Source: Humulus lupulus
Lineage: Eukaryota > Streptophyta > Magnoliopsida > Rosales > Cannabaceae
Reading direction: 5' to 3'
Assembly: GCF_963169125.1 (NCBI RefSeq)
Contig: NC_084796.1
Span: 213,717,948-213,781,947 of the forward strand
Length of the DNA: 64,000 bases
Below, piece by piece: positions 22,924 to 35,028 of the stretch (the first letter of the stretch is position 1; each line of letters starts with the position of its first letter). Under the pieces are notes generated by a model that made no database searches, was not told the DNA's origin, and saw only the letters and a list, made by a program, of their open reading frames with translations. Both the position numbers and the translations under genes were made by a program.

Positions 22924-25494
22924 TGTAACGACCCAAATTCCCTAATAAGGTTTAGGACCTTGATTAGGAGGCCGGGAGGGCCATAATTGATTTATTGTGC
23001 TATTATATGATTATATGCATGATTATGTGGGTCATGTTATTATATGATGATAAAGGCATGCATGGGGCTATATACTCTGCTGTGAGGGTAATATGGTAAT
23101 TTGGCTCATTGAGAGCGTAATTGCATACTTGCGTATATATTGGTAAGCTAAATTTGAGACCACATTATTATGTGGATATATCTGTGATCTACGACTTGAG
23201 ACGATCCTAGTGAGCAAATTAGCGAAAAAGTCATGGCGGGGATTTATACCCGGCTCGGGGTGAGCCTAGGGGTATAAACGGGAATTCAGTGAGCATATTG
23301 GAGTCTATTTTTAACATCGAGGAATATATTTGGAGATTAGTTAGGTATCGGGAATTAAGTTGTAAATATTTAAGACACTTGAGGAATTAGTGGGAATCGG
23401 GAGCAATGACTAAAATGCCCTTAGAATGTGTAAAGGTTTAGTTATTATTGGGAGGGCAAGGTGGTCATTTGGCTTACTTAAGGTTAGGCTATGTTCTGCT
23501 TTTTGATGTTAGTGGAGGTTGTAGATAAACTTAAAAACTTAAGGAAAAGAAAAGAAGAAGGAAAGAAAGGAAAACAGAACACTTAGATATCTCACTCTCT
23601 CTCATTCGGCTGGGGCATCTCTTCACCATTTCTTGTGGGTTTTGGAGCTGGAATTCTAGAGCAAGCTCAGGGTGGAGCTTGGGGCTAGGGACTTTGCTGA
23701 AGCTTGAAGAACTAGCAGAATTAAGCCAGTCAATTGAGGTAAGTTTTAAGGTTTTCTGATGTGAATTTCTGGGTTTTAATGAGATAGTTTTTAAGTTTGA
23801 GTTTTGGATGGAATAAAGGGATATGAACCTGAGGAGTTGAAGGGCTTGAAGCTGGTTGGATGCTAGAACGATTCTACAGCTGAGGTAAGGATTAATTTGA
23901 AGTTTGATGGTTGAATTTGAGAGTTTTCATGGCTGGTTTTGAGTTTGTGGGTTTGAAATTTCAGAAGTTGGAGTTGGGATTTTGGTGAGTCTTAGGCTGG
24001 ATTTTTGGTTGGGTTGTGTTGTCTAAATCATTATAATGTTGTTATTATTAATTGGTTTTGATTTGGGGGCTTTGGGATGGTTTTAGGTGAGGTTTAGAGA
24101 TTGAAAATGGTGGTTTTTTCTGGGTTCGAAGGGTCGGGCCGCGGCATGGTTCTTGGTGAGCCACGGCCCTTCGATGTTGTGGCATGCTGAGGAAGGAGGG
24201 CGGGCCGCGGCATGGTCCAAGCAATGCCGCGGCCCTTACCTGTTTTTGTGCCCATGGAGGGTTCTGTCAGGGGCCATGCCGCGGCGCTTAAGGGATTTTG
24301 GGATTTTGAGAATTTAGGCTTGGGAATTTAACCTAGGGTGCTCGGGGTTGAGTCTTTTACCATATTTGGTGAAGTTCAATGTTCCGAGGACTAGAACTTG
24401 GCTTAGAAGCTCATTTAAGATTGTTAATGGTAACCTTTATCTTGGTTGTGACTAGGTGCTAAGCTAGGGCTCGGGGATCGGATCGCGCTCAAGGAACATC
24501 GCTTATAACTAGCTCGTTTGAAAGCCAAAGGTAAGAAAGCTGCACCTGATTATGTGGCTAGGTTGGGACTAAGTGTTCCCTATGTTTGTATGCATTGTTA
24601 TGTGAATGTGATTAACCAGGTGGACACGATGGGACTAAGAGCTCCCTACATTTGTATATCATGTCGAGAGATGGTGTTATTATGCCATGGGACACGCGAT
24701 TACCGGCCTAAGAGTGTCGGAATCACTATTGCGCACTGGGACGCGGCCCGGCCACTGGGAGCTGAGGCAGCTTATTTGTCACTGAGCTCGGTTAAGTTGG
24801 CCTGAGTCAGTGAGTATTACACTGGGGGCGGCCCTAATGAGCCGAAGACAGTGTGTTAAATAGAGGGTGCGACTAAGGGCGCCAACCCTGAATGTTATTT
24901 AATGGATATGATAACTTACTGATTATACATGTGAATATTGTGTTATGGATATAGTTGGTTGACTGTCTAGATGACAACTGTTATCACTATTTGGATGAAT
25001 GTTATGAAATATTGAATTCTTGGTTGAGCTTTGTGAAATATTTGATAAGTGTTGCTGATTTTGCTATGTTATTATGCTTTCTTGCTGGGCCTTGGCTCAC
25101 GGGTGCTACGTGGTGCAGGTAAAGGCAAGGGTAAGCTGAATCGACCATGAGTTGGAGAGCTCTGGGGGCGAGGTGTACATCGTCAGCTGCTCGGCCGCCA
25201 CGGTCGAGAAATTGTACAGGAACGGAAACCTAAAATGTATATTTTGCCATTAGAGTGGCTTGAACTATTTGTAATTTCTAGAATTTATTGTAACTAAGAC
25301 ATCTAAACCCTATTTTGAGTCTCCAAGTATTAAACCGTCATTTTTAATGAGAATAGCCTGTTTGTGACCAAAATCTTTTTATTCCTACTCTGATAATGGT
25401 ATAGAGTCTACACTTTGTCTGAATGACTTGATTAGCAAGTCTTGCACTATTTTAAACACACAGTGTAACGGTCTTGGTTATCGAGGGCGTTACA
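22924..25494 (+). mobile_element. Solo LTR B of the TGTAACG family, 2571 bp
   Basis: TGTAACGACCC to GGGCGTTACA, with CTTGT at 22919-22923 and 25495-25499. The empty site can be read from the related LTR at 61590-61610, where the flanks are continuous (AACCTTGTTCAAG), which proves the insertion boundary. It includes a GC-rich segment with repeated GGGCCGCGGCATGG words (24130-24290). The 95-codon frame at 24518-24805 lacks support and is probably fortuitous. Confidence 0.92.
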
Positions 25495-25875
25495 CTTGTT
25501 CAAGTTGGTGATCCCCAACACTCTTCACTTTGGTTGTGTGAGTGAGAGTTTATTGTTTTTTATTCTTGTTCTTATTTTCTTCCATTTGCTTTTCTACTAT
25601 TTCTTCTTGTTCTATTTACTTGTACCTTTTGTTTAAGAGTTGTAATCTTTTTATTTCCTTTTGTTCAAACACTTATAGTTTATTTGTATCTTTTGTAATA
25701 GAGTTGTATTTTCTATTTCTATCATCTTACATCTCCTTCTCCTTTTATTTGTAATTTTCAGTTATAGAGTTGTAACTCTTTTAAATCAATCATTATTATT
25801 TGTAATATATTGCATAGAGTTGTAATATTATTATCAATTTCCATTGAGGCAAATTTATATTTTCCTAACATTGTT

Positions 25876-26637
25876 CACCAATGCTCCCCCACTTGCTGCA
25901 TCAATCATGCTCATATCTAATGGAAATAATCCTTCATAAAAGTATTGGATCAGGAGTTGTTTACTTATTCGGTGGTGGGGGCAGCTAGCACATAGCCTCT
26001 TAAATCTCTCCCAATACTCATATAATGACTCCCCATTATGTTGGAGAATGCCACAAATTTCCTTCCTTATACTACCAACCTTAGATGCTGGGAAATAACA
26101 CTTCAAGAACAGTGTCGTCATTTCATTCCAGGTATTAACAATTCTAGGAGGAAGGTAATAGAGCCATTCCTTTGCACCATCCTTCAAAGAAAATGGAAAT
26201 GCTATTAATTTAATTTGCTCTTCAGTTACTAAAGTTGGTTTCATACTAAAGCAGACTATGTGAAACTCTGTCAGATGCTTATTCGGGTCCTCTCCTGGTA
26301 GCCCATGGAAAGATGGTAGTAAATGTATGAGGCCCAACTCGAGTTCAAAGTTAACGTCCAACGTCGGATATTGAATACACAGAGGTTGATGGTCTAGATT
26401 CGGTGCCGCCAACTCTTTCAACGTTCTTTCCTGAGCCATCTGAGACTTAACCGATGTTTCAGATTCAGAATTGTTCTCAGATGGTAATGATATTTGTACT
26501 GGATTGACTCTCTTTGAAGGTTGAAAGAGTGGATTGTCAGTGATAGTCCTTGAAGAGCGAGACGACGATGTCTCAAGATATTGCTTTATGGCTTGTAGTC
26601 TTTCTTGAGTATCGTCGCCAGACATATACACTCGCAA
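25876..26637 (-). pseudogene. Athila gag N-terminal region
   Basis: Open for about 254 codons from ATG 26637 until solo LTR E cuts it. After a low-complexity lead (residues 1-75) comes the gag domain: FHGLPGEDPNKHLTEFHIVC, FPFSLKDGAKEWLYYLPP, MTTLFLKCYFP, RKEICGILQHNGESLYEYWE, RFKRLCASCPHH and YFYEGL. These are the standard blocks of Athila gag. The start is 68 bp past the primer-binding site, so the first ATG is reasonable. The gene continues at 22116. Confidence 0.9.
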
Positions 26638-26704
26638 TCTAAAAATTTAAACTAGTGAGTATGTAATTAATTAAATTGAATACTAAAAACAAAACGTAAA
26701 ATAG

Positions 26705-26722
26705 TCCCCGACAACGACGCCA
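26705..26722 (-). promoter_or_regulatory. Athila primer-binding site
   Basis: Minus strand TGGCGTCGTTGTCGGGGA, close to the aspartate-tRNA-type site (TGGCGCCGTTGTCGGGGA) usual in Athila elements. It lies six bases past the LTR end. Confidence 0.85.
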
Positions 26723-26728
26723 AAAATT

Positions 26729-28194
26729 TGATGGATGTCGTTGGCAGTAAGGGTCAAACCCACGATGACTATTATTCAATTTATCATTAAAAATAAGAAT
26801 TAAATAGGGGCTATTGTTTCAAGATTTAATAACACAAAATAAAGTAATAAACAAAGAACAATGGATAATACAATCTTAAAGAAACAGTTAAGAATTATTC
26901 TCCACCTTCGATAATCAATTTATCAACAATGACGAATAATATTCCATTTTTTCTTTATTTTTTATTATTATAAAAAATTTAATAAAAAAAGAAATATAAT
27001 CAAAATAATATAATAAAAAAGGTGTCGGAGTATTATAAACTAGATCAAAGCAACTCTTCCCAATTAAACTATTAACCCTACAGATAACACTTAAACAGTC
27101 AATTATCCCAGTTTTCCTAATATAATTAATTAAATCTAAGCGCTCTTAATTAACCTTTTTTAACCATCAATAAACTCATTAAGCATGTGATCTATTTAAC
27201 CTAGTAAAAGCATTACACTCTATGGAAACAGGTTAATCTAGGCAACAAATTCATTAAGCATGCAATTCATTTAACCTATGTTCTATTTTTCATCACAATC
27301 AAAATACTTCTCACAATACCCTAATTGCAATTTATCACTCTACTTAGAATCCTAAACTATTAAGTGAATAGAAATCCTAAGATGATAGTAGAACAATGCA
27401 ATACCCTAATTAGTGGCCATCTAAACAAGATTTTACAAGATTCATAACATTCAAATAGAAAAATAGAAGCAATTTAATATAAGGGAATAGAAGGAATAAA
27501 ATTCATCAATGCATTCAAGATCTCATATCTAGGATTTTGAAATAACCCTCAACTATAAAGAAAACTAATCCATAATCACATTCATATTCATAAACATAAA
27601 TATTCAATGAAAATAAAAGAGTTTTGAGAAGAAAGAAAAACTATATTGAAGAATGTTGATGATCATGTATTTTCTCCTCCTCTGTTACTGTAGCCTCTAA
27701 AATTCGCAATCCACAGTTGTATTCAAAGTTAACCCTAATCCCTTTTATAGCCCACCAAAAATTACATTTAAAATTAAAAAATTTAAGAAAAATGTTGTCG
27801 CACGGCCGGGACCACTGATTCTTGGTGGCCGCAGCCACAGAGTGTTTCTGGGTAAGCTTCGCACGGAGGTCGTGGCCATGAGATTATGGTGGCCACGGTG
27901 ACTACTCTGTGACTCCCAGGTCGCGACCAGTAAATGTTGGTGGCCGCAGCCACAACCCAAAATTTTCTCAAGTGCTTCTTCTTCGTAATCTTCAACTTTA
28001 AGCTCAAACCTCAGGTTTAGGGACTTCTAAAACACTTCAAACTTAATTTTCTCAAGTCCTATCATTGCACATCCATTCCTAACCACAAAAATATATCAAA
28101 TTCATCAATAGTACCTTAGGAAATATTTTATGGCTTAAAAATTAAAGACTCGTAAAACAAAGCTAAGAACACGTAAAAACACTTGAAATTAACA
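26729..28194 (-). repeat. Athila 5' LTR, about 1466 bp
   Basis: Minus strand from TGTTAATTTCAAG (28194) to CATCCATCA (26729). A TATAAAAG box is at 27749-27742. The GC-rich block 27795-27955 contains three GGTGGCC-type palindromic words. The 5' boundary is placed where Tat gag homology ends and could be off by a few bases. Confidence 0.75.
27742..27749 (-). promoter_or_regulatory. TATA box of the Athila LTR
   Basis: TATAAAAG on the minus strand, about 450 bp into the LTR, 50-200 bp downstream of the GC-rich island. Confidence 0.55.
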
Positions 28195-30032
28195 TTATCT
28201 AAGTGCGAAAGGATAAAAAATATAATATCCAAAATATCCTTATAAGTGGAACAGCTGGGCTAAATTGTGGGGCACTCATAACACTTGTTTGGGTAGGATT
28301 GTATGACGAGAACTGTGGTCTCGGAACCACGGTATTCGGGACTAGTGGAGCGAGGAAAGAGACAGGTCCTCCAAACGCTCCAATCTGAGCATCCTCCCAG
28401 TTGATATATTCTTGGGCCCGATGTATGAAGTCGTTGAGCTTGTGGCATCCTCTCCGTTTGAGGTCATCCCACAATGGAGAACCTGCTCGAATGCCAGTTT
28501 GTAGGGCCATCAATTGTTGGCCATCGTCGACCTTATTGGTCCTGACTGCTTCCACCTTAAAGTGCTTGATGTATGCTTTAAGGGTTTTGAGAGGTCCTGC
28601 TTTATGGACAAAGCATTGACCTCGAACTTTACCTTCCAAGAAGCTATTAATCGTCTTCGAAGGAGGTGGAAAGTTGTTTCCATGAGTGGATTTAACTTGG
28701 ACGATGCTTCTTGAACCACTCGTGTGCTGGTCGCTTCAAGGTTAAGAAGAAGACGTGGCATTTAGCGTCCTCAGAGACATGATGAACCGACATCAATCTG
28801 TTGAACTTCGAAAGATGGTAGGTAGGATCCGTTCCTCAGATGTACGGAGTAATGTCTGACATCTTGAAACCTCGGGGCAATGGGGCTTCTACAATGTGAG
28901 GGGCACAAGGCTCCCCATATTCATTCTCCAAGTCGGAGTCATGAACTTGTCTCCAGGCCATTTTGAGCATTATCTTCTTCAAACTCAGCATGGAGAGGGT
29001 CGTAAACTTGATTGGCACTTTGCGCCGGGTGTTCTCTCCTCCGAGCATTAAGATCATCTCGAAGGTCTGGCTGTTGTCATCTCCCAGGGTTTTCCTCAGA
29101 AGCTGCTTTGTTCTTGCGAGCGTTCAGGTCATCTCGCAGGTTAGGTTGCGCGTGTTGGTGACCACCGTCCTCGAGGTATCCCATTTTGGTCTCCCCCCAG
29201 GGTCAACATATTCATTGTTAACTGAGACGCTAATTCCCTATCCTTGGTTGGTGGAGATATTTCTCCTATTGCCTCCCTTGGTCAAGATTTCTTGGAGGCT
29301 AGCAAGGTACTGGCGGGACACCACCTCCAGGCCTAACGTGGTCTGCCACAGAGCGCCTGGGCGGAAGGCCTTGGTCTCCATAGCCGCTAGTGGCCTGGTG
29401 GTGTCCTTGGGCACCATGCCCCTGATTACCATTGACCCTTCTCGATGCCTGATTACGCTCGAAAGCCTGACAAGCTCTTTATCTCCTTTCAGAGGGCTCT
29501 TCATCAACCTTCCCATTTTCCATAATCCTGCGTAGATGGGGCTCCCACTCAAGCTTGGTGCACAGGTGGCATGCCAGCTGGCGTATCTTGCGCCATTTTA
29601 GTAGGGTGCTTGGGAGGAAAGCCCACTGGTGGAACATGTGGTACTCTAGCTGGGTGCACAGGTGGCATGCCAGCTTGCTACCTAGGTGGTACTTCGCCAT
29701 GGGGATCCACTTACAACCCTTGAGCCGCCAAAGTAGCCCACATGGCATTAACCATCCCCTGCAGGGCGATGATATTTCCCTCCTATGTATCTATATTTTG
29801 ATGTTGGGAGGCGATTTGGCCCTTAAGGGCCACCACTTCTGGTGGCTCCTCCGTGTAAAGGGATTGAGAGTAGTCACTCTCGTAGTACTCGCCGTCCTCA
29901 CCGTCGTGTTCAGCGTTCTCATCGTAATCTTCTTGGGCCACCTCCGGGTTTGCTGATGGAGATGGTCGGCTGGGTTTTCCTCCCTCTGCGAGGGTGGGAG
30001 GGGCAATGTCGTCAATGGCGTTTCTTCAAGCT
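28195..30032 (-). pseudogene. Tat-lineage gag, decayed, cut by Athila
   Basis: Minus-strand pieces in several frames: a charged N-terminal part (30015-29240); PLPRGFKMSDITPYI (about 28890), which is the usual lead into the Tat gag domain; then AHEWFKKHRPSQIHSW (about 28700), LKTLKAYIKHFKVEAV, KLMALQTGIR-like LMALQTGIRAGSPLWDDL, and a Pro-rich tail. Frames change several times and stops are frequent. The C-terminal Cys/His segment is missing because the Athila LTR begins at 28194. The plus-strand frame at 28963-29535 is the antisense shadow of this gene. Confidence 0.8.
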
Positions 30033-30050
30033 TTCAATGAAAGCACCAAA
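30033..30050 (-). promoter_or_regulatory. Tat primer-binding site and LTR end
   Basis: Minus strand ...GTCAACA|TTTGGTGCTTTCATTGAA: the LTR end at 30051 is followed at once by a TTTGGTGCTTTCATTG-type site common in plant gypsy elements. The gag-only element at 3082-8405 has a very similar LTR end (GGTCAACA), but its primer site is deleted. Confidence 0.7.
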
Positions 30051-30581
30051 TGTTGACTGCCTTTTTCGCTATCAACTAATTAAACCTCAGTTCTAGATGG
30101 TACCTAATTACAAGTCTGGAACCAAATTGAAAAAAAAATCACAGACACAGAACTAGTTACAACTCTCAAATAGGGAATATTTGTAACCAATTACAACTTT
30201 TTTATTGTAAGTGGTTATTATGCCGTGATTTCAAGATTTCATAAAGAAATAAAATACAATTTCAAATTCAAATTCCACCCAGAAATCAATTATTAGTTTC
30301 GATTATTTTAATGGAATTGTAGATTGACTATTATTGAGATTGGGTGAAATAAAATCAATCATTGAGAATGTGTATAAGCAAAATAATAATAATAATTAAT
30401 TGATAATATATATATATATTTATATAAAAATCTAGTCATTCAGTTTTTTTTTTTAATATTTGAACTTATGTCTCTCTATACAAGAAACATACGAAGATTA
30501 GTTAATAATTATATATTTATAAAAAAGAACAAAAAAAAAAGATGAATTCTCTTATATATAAAAAAACACACACATATATAT
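30051..30581. other. Tat LTR end fragment passing into AT-rich DNA
   Basis: The first 60-100 bp should be the end of the Tat LTR. No boundary or second copy is visible to define how far it extends. The remainder is A/T-rich with short TA repeats near 30406-30420 and no reading frame. Confidence 0.4.
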
Positions 30582-31000
30582 AGGATAATTCTTCTATAGA
30601 GACTTCATTTTAAGCCCTACCGGTAGAGTTCTCAGTGTTTCTCGACCCGTAAACAGTTTTCAGCGCGATTTTTTTTTATGACCGTGTATATTGTAGCTAT
30701 TTAGAGCATTCTGCAAATTTTCAGAAAATTCTGAATAGTTTACAGTACCGAAAACTAGGTTCAAACATGTTGTTTTCCACGCGCATAAAAAAAATTAGTC
30801 ACGCGTGCAACAACATGTTTGAACTTAGTTTTCAGTACTATAAACTATTCAGAGTTTTTTGAAAATTTGCAAGATGCTCTAAATAGCTACAATATACATG
30901 GTCATAAAAAAAAATCGCGCCGAAAACTATTCACGGGTCGAGAACACTGAGAGCCCTACCGATAGGGCTTAAAGTGAAGCCCCTATAGGAAAATTCCCCT
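30582..31000. mobile_element. Foldback MITE, copy 1 (419 bp)
   Basis: Almost the whole unit is an inverted repeat. AGGATAATTCTTCTATAGAG and ACTTCATTTTAAGCCCTACC at the left pair with GGTAGGGCTT-type sequence and a matching right end, and the arms meet around 30780-30800 (CACGCGCA...TCACGCGTG). Non-coding, flanked by TATATATA on both sides, so the exact target duplication is hidden in the TA tract. Confidence 0.85.
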
Positions 31001-31125
31001 ATATATATAAACTACTCATATACCTATAGATTATAATATTTAAATTTTATTCAAATTTTAATATAAAGTTTTATATAATCATTCTCACATTTCATATTTT
31101 TATCCACAACAACTAGTATATATAT
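31001..31125. other. AT-rich spacer between MITE copies
   Basis: No feature beyond short TA repeats. Confidence 0.5.
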
Positions 31126-31540
31126 AGGGAAATTCTCTTATAGGGGCTTCACTTTAAGTCCTATTGGTAGGTCTCTCAGTGTTTACAACCCGTGAATAGT
31201 TTTCGGAGCAATTTTTTTATGACCGTGTACATTGTAGTTATTTAGAGCATCCTACAAATTTTCAGAAAATTCCAAATAGTTTACAGTACCGAAAACTAGG
31301 TTCAAACATGTTGTTGCACTCGTGACTAATTTTTTTTATGCGCGTGAAAAACAACATGTTTGAACCTAATTTTCGGTACTGTAAACTATTCGAAATTTTC
31401 TGAAAATTTGCAGGATGCTCTAAATAGCTACAATATACACGGTTATAAAAAAAAGTCACACCGAAAACTCTTCACGGGTTGAGAAACACTGAGAGCCTTA
31501 CCGGTAGAACTTAAAATGAAGTTCCTATAGAAGAATTGTC
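31126..31540. mobile_element. Foldback MITE, copy 2 (about 415 bp)
   Basis: Same family and same inverted structure as copy 1, including AAACATGTTGTT near both inner arm ends and GAGCATCCT/AGGATGCTC in the arms. Flanked by TATATATA. Confidence 0.85.
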
Positions 31541-31956
31541 ATATATATATATAACTATATAACAAAAAAAATATATATATATAAAGTTACCAAGGATAAA
31601 ATAAAAATAAAATAAACTACTTATATGTATATATAAAAAAAACAACAATTTCTATTTATATAAATATAAATGAGTCATACACTTTTTTAATTTTAGTGTA
31701 TTTTATATAATTATTCATGCTTAATATTTTTTGTTGTTGGAAGATTAGTAAACATATGAGAATATGAGATTTTTTTAAAACTTAATTACCAAAAGAAGCC
31801 ATACTTTGGCTATATAAAATTAATTCAAACAAAATTTACGTAAAGCCATATTTTTTATACATTAGCTTTTAAATAGTCGTATTTTTAAAGACTTCCCATT
31901 TTATTTTTGACCACTGTATAAATATATATATAAATATATATATAATAAAATATATA
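31541..31956. other. AT-rich spacer between MITE copies 2 and 3
   Basis: No reading frame or recognisable element; short TA and ATAAATA runs. Confidence 0.5.
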
Positions 31957-32337
31957 TGACAATTTTTCATAGGGGCTTCACTTTAAGCATTACCAGTGGA
32001 GCTCTCAGTGTTTCTCGACCTGTAAATAGTTTTCGGCGCGATTTTTTTTGTGACCGTGTATATTGTAGCTATTTAGAGCATTCTGCAAATTTTTAGAAAA
32101 TTCTGAATAGTTTACAGTACCGAAAATTAGGTTCAAACATGTTATTTTCCACGCACATAAAAAAAAATTAGTCACGCATGCAACAACATGTTTGAACTTA
32201 GTTTTCGGTACTATAAACTATTCAAAATTTTATAAAAATTTGCAGGATATACACGATTATACAAAAAATTGCGTCAAAAACTATTTACGGATCGAAAACA
32301 CTCAGAGTTCCACCGATAAAGCTTAAAATGAACCCCA
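31957..32337. mobile_element. Foldback MITE, copy 3 (about 381 bp, degraded)
   Basis: Same family. The left arm is well preserved; the right arm lacks about 40 bp around the GCTCTAAATAGCTAC block found in copies 1 and 2. Flanked by TATATATA. Confidence 0.8.
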
Positions 32338-32872
32338 TATATATATCAATATAATTTATTCAACTTAACATTAGGATACGGCAATTGGTATCATTGGTGG
32401 ATATTAAAATTGAGATAAATATGTCAGAAGTTCTTTATAAACATGTCAAATCCATAAATTAATATGAAAGCATAACTTGTGTGGGTTTCGACAATCCTAC
32501 CATTACTCACGGTTCAACGGAGAAGATGATTATTCCAAAGCCAATTGCTCTTAATTTTCTATGTTTTAAAGATGTCCTTGGCAAAAGATGACAAATGAAA
32601 TCATAATAGTGAGATATCTGCTGAACTATTTGCTGATGTTGTTAAATCAAGATCTTTTATCAAATAATATTATTGTTATCAATCAACCATATGTATAGAT
32701 GGTAAAATAAATGTTTGTTTAACCCAAACTGTGACAGTATTTTTGGACAAACGATCTCAATTTAAATAGTTGAAAGAGTGATCTCAATCGAAAACTCATG
32801 GCTATAACCGTGGGCTGTTCTTTATTCACGAGAAGATGATAGGATGTTATCCTTTTACAAAAATATAAGAAA
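32338..32872. other. Unassigned low-complexity-free stretch
   Basis: Moderately AT-rich, no frame above about 40 codons, no repeat relation seen inside the window. Confidence 0.4.
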
Positions 32873-34155
32873 AAACAAGGAGGAAATTACACCGTATGTA
32901 ATTTTTTTTTAAACTTTGAAAAATATAGTTGTTTTTTTTTTGTTAAGTTTCTTATGACATTTTTTTTTTTTTACATTTTTATGGGTTTTTTTCTCATATA
33001 TTTGTAATATTTTATTTGTACACCATATTTTATTTTTATAAAGATTTTGTATATATTTTTAATATGTTTTGAGGTTATTTTTATAATTTTAATCAATTTG
33101 TAATATTTTTATCATTTATATTTTATAAAACTTTTTTTAATTATTTTTTGAAAAAAAAAAAACTGAGACCTTCTCCACCATGTTTTTTATTCCTATTTCT
33201 TCTTTTTTTGCGTAGTAACTAGTTACCACCATCAAAACAATTTTGATTTTTTTTATCTGGTAGTAATATTATGCCACTGTCAATTTTTCTTTAGTTATGT
33301 GTGGTATCTAGTTACCACTAACAAAATCAGTTTTATTTTTTAAGTGATGTGGTAGTAATTGGTTACAACTAAAAAAATAATTTTAATTATTTTAGTAAAA
33401 TACCATTATCAAAATACCAATTGAACTCTAACGTGTTACTTGGTGAGATTTAAAAGAAAAAAAACTGATATTAAAAAAATAAACTAAATTGGTCGTGAAG
33501 ATAACTGGTTATAACTAGGTCTGAAAAAAATAGATTTGAAAAAAGAAGGAACCAATTGCATTGGTATCCGGTTATGTAGCCAAACTTGGAAAAAATAGGA
33601 TCCAAACAAAAATTCTAAACTAATCATAATCATAACTGGTTACAACTAGGTTTGAAAAAAAAAATCAAATAAAAAAAAGAACCAGTCGCCATGGTACTTG
33701 GTCACTTAGTCATGAGTGAAAACAAAATCAAATCTAAACAAAAAATATCTAAATTGATCATTATCGTAACTGGTTACAGCTAGGTCTAAAGAATTCAGAT
33801 ATGAATAAAAAGATTTAGTCACCATTGTGTCTGGTTAATTAAAGGAAAAAAAAATTAGATTTGAACAAAAAAAAAACTGAACAAATAGTGATGGTAATCG
33901 GTTACAGTTAGGGTTGGAAGAAAAAAAAAAGCAGATCTGAAGTGCAAAATCATATTTAAAATGTAAAATAAAATGTGATAAAGAAGAAGAAGAACTAGAG
34001 GAATAAGGAGGAGATTGAATAAGGTAACTGGTTACAACTAGGTCCACAAAAATCTCAGAGTTGAAAACAAAACCAGACCGTGACAGTAACCGGTTACTTA
34101 GACAGATCTAGAAAAAAACTAGATCCGAAAAAAAAAATCAGATCTGAAACAACAA

Positions 34156-34531
34156 AGAAGAAGAAGAAGAAAAAGAAGAAAAACGTGAAGAAGAAGAAGA
34201 AGAAGAACACGAAGAAGATGATGATGAAGAAGAAGAACGTAAAGAAAAAGAAGAAGAAGAAGAAGAAGAAGAAGAAGAACGCGGAGAAGAAGAAGATGAA
34301 TCCGAGATGGCGTCGGCGATGATCAGAGGTACGACATACGTTTTTGGTTGCCAGTGTGAGAGAGCTCATGTTGTTGTGAGAGAAAATGGTTGGCTGCCAT
34401 TATTGTGAGAGAAAATGAATAGAGTGGGTGAAAAATACGTGAGGAAGAGAGGAAGGTAAGAGAGAGTGAGGAAGAGAGGAAGGTAAGAGAGAGAGAGAGA
34501 GAGAGTGTGTGTGTGTGTGTGTGTGTGTGTA
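34156..34531 (+). repeat. GAA-type and GA/GT microsatellites
   Basis: GAAGAAGAA-type runs to about 34290, then (GA)n at about 34489-34505 followed directly by (GT)n to 34531. Open frames here (Lys/Glu-rich) are artefacts of the repeats. Confidence 0.9.
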
Positions 34532-34969
34532 TTTTTGTTATGGTATTTTGGTTATAGTATTTTATGGGATTCACACATTTTAAACCTTTTTTTTTTTGCT
34601 AGAGTTACCATATTTTGTGACATAAGTTTTATGTCCATAAATATAGAAAGTAACTTGTTTTAGATAAGTTTACATAAATATGAGAAAAAATAGATGAGTT
34701 TTTATATTTATGGGCAAAAAATAAATGCTATAAAATATGGTGAATTTTTCATAGAAAAAGTTTAAAACATGGGAATCCCATAAAATATAAAAAATAAATT
34801 ACCATATTTTTATACAAAACTCCCTTACACTTTCTCATCATCTCCTTTCTCTCTCTTCATTTTCTCCTTTCTCAATCTCTCATTCCCCACTTGATTATTT
34901 CTTCTAAGCCCTCCACCAGAGACGCAGCCCCTACCCCCCGACGATGATGCAGCTCCACCGCCCTTTGGT

Positions 34970-35028
34970 TCTTCTTCTTCTTCTTCTTCTTCTTCTTCTT
35001 CTTCTTCTTCTTCTTCTTCTTCTTCTTC
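34970..35028 (-). repeat. (GAA)n microsatellite on the minus strand
   Basis: About 18 uninterrupted CTT triplets as read on the plus strand, the mirror of the left-arm GAA tract. The Glu-rich minus-strand frame is fortuitous. Confidence 0.9.

Larger units (their letters stand above)
22122..25870 (+). mobile_element. Solo LTR E (Copia type), split by solo LTR B
   Basis: TGTTATATTATTTTA at 22122 to CCTAACA at 25870, with TTGTT at 22117-22121 and 25871-25875. Without LTR B and its duplication it is 1173 bp. It is the same family as the 5' LTR at 60863-61929; both contain GGAGCCTA after a TATAAATAGG box and TTCAAGTTGGTGATCCCC. It interrupts Athila gag. Confidence 0.9.
15119..28194 (-). mobile_element. 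Athila-type gypsy element, 3' truncated, with two nested solo LTR insertions
   Basis: Minus-strand order: LTR 28194-26729, primer-binding site 26722-26705, gag in two pieces (26637-25876 and 22116-about 21270), protease plus RT start (21135-20090) and RT (15717-15119). Solo LTR E splits gag and solo LTR C splits RT, both with perfect 5-bp duplications. The 3' half, including the second LTR, is missing. Confidence 0.85.
12432..30120 (-). mobile_element. Tat-lineage gypsy element, fragmentary, host to the Athila insertion
   Basis: Parts on the minus strand, in order: LTR end (30051), primer-binding site (30050-30033), gag (about 30030 to 28195), a gap filled by Athila-derived sequence (28194-15119), integrase (15118-13880) and the antisense coiled-coil frame (12432-13318, plus strand). 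Order and orientation agree with one Tat element interrupted by Athila. That gag and integrase come from the same copy is inference. The 3' end is cut by the Copia element. Confidence 0.6.

Noticed and set aside
24518..24805. 95-codon frame in solo LTR B
   Set aside because: Not preserved as a frame in copies A and C, and has no domain.
15119..26637. Endogenous plant pararetrovirus (caulimovirid) as the source of the RT
   Set aside because: RT box FMDDFSVYG, DLGA protease, aspartate-tRNA-type primer site and gag blocks all fit Athila gypsy elements; no movement protein or coat-like zinc finger of pararetroviruses is seen.
28963..29956. Plus-strand frames of 133 and 190 codons
   Set aside because: Antisense to the Tat gag remnant, hydrophobic without domain features; best explained as shadows.
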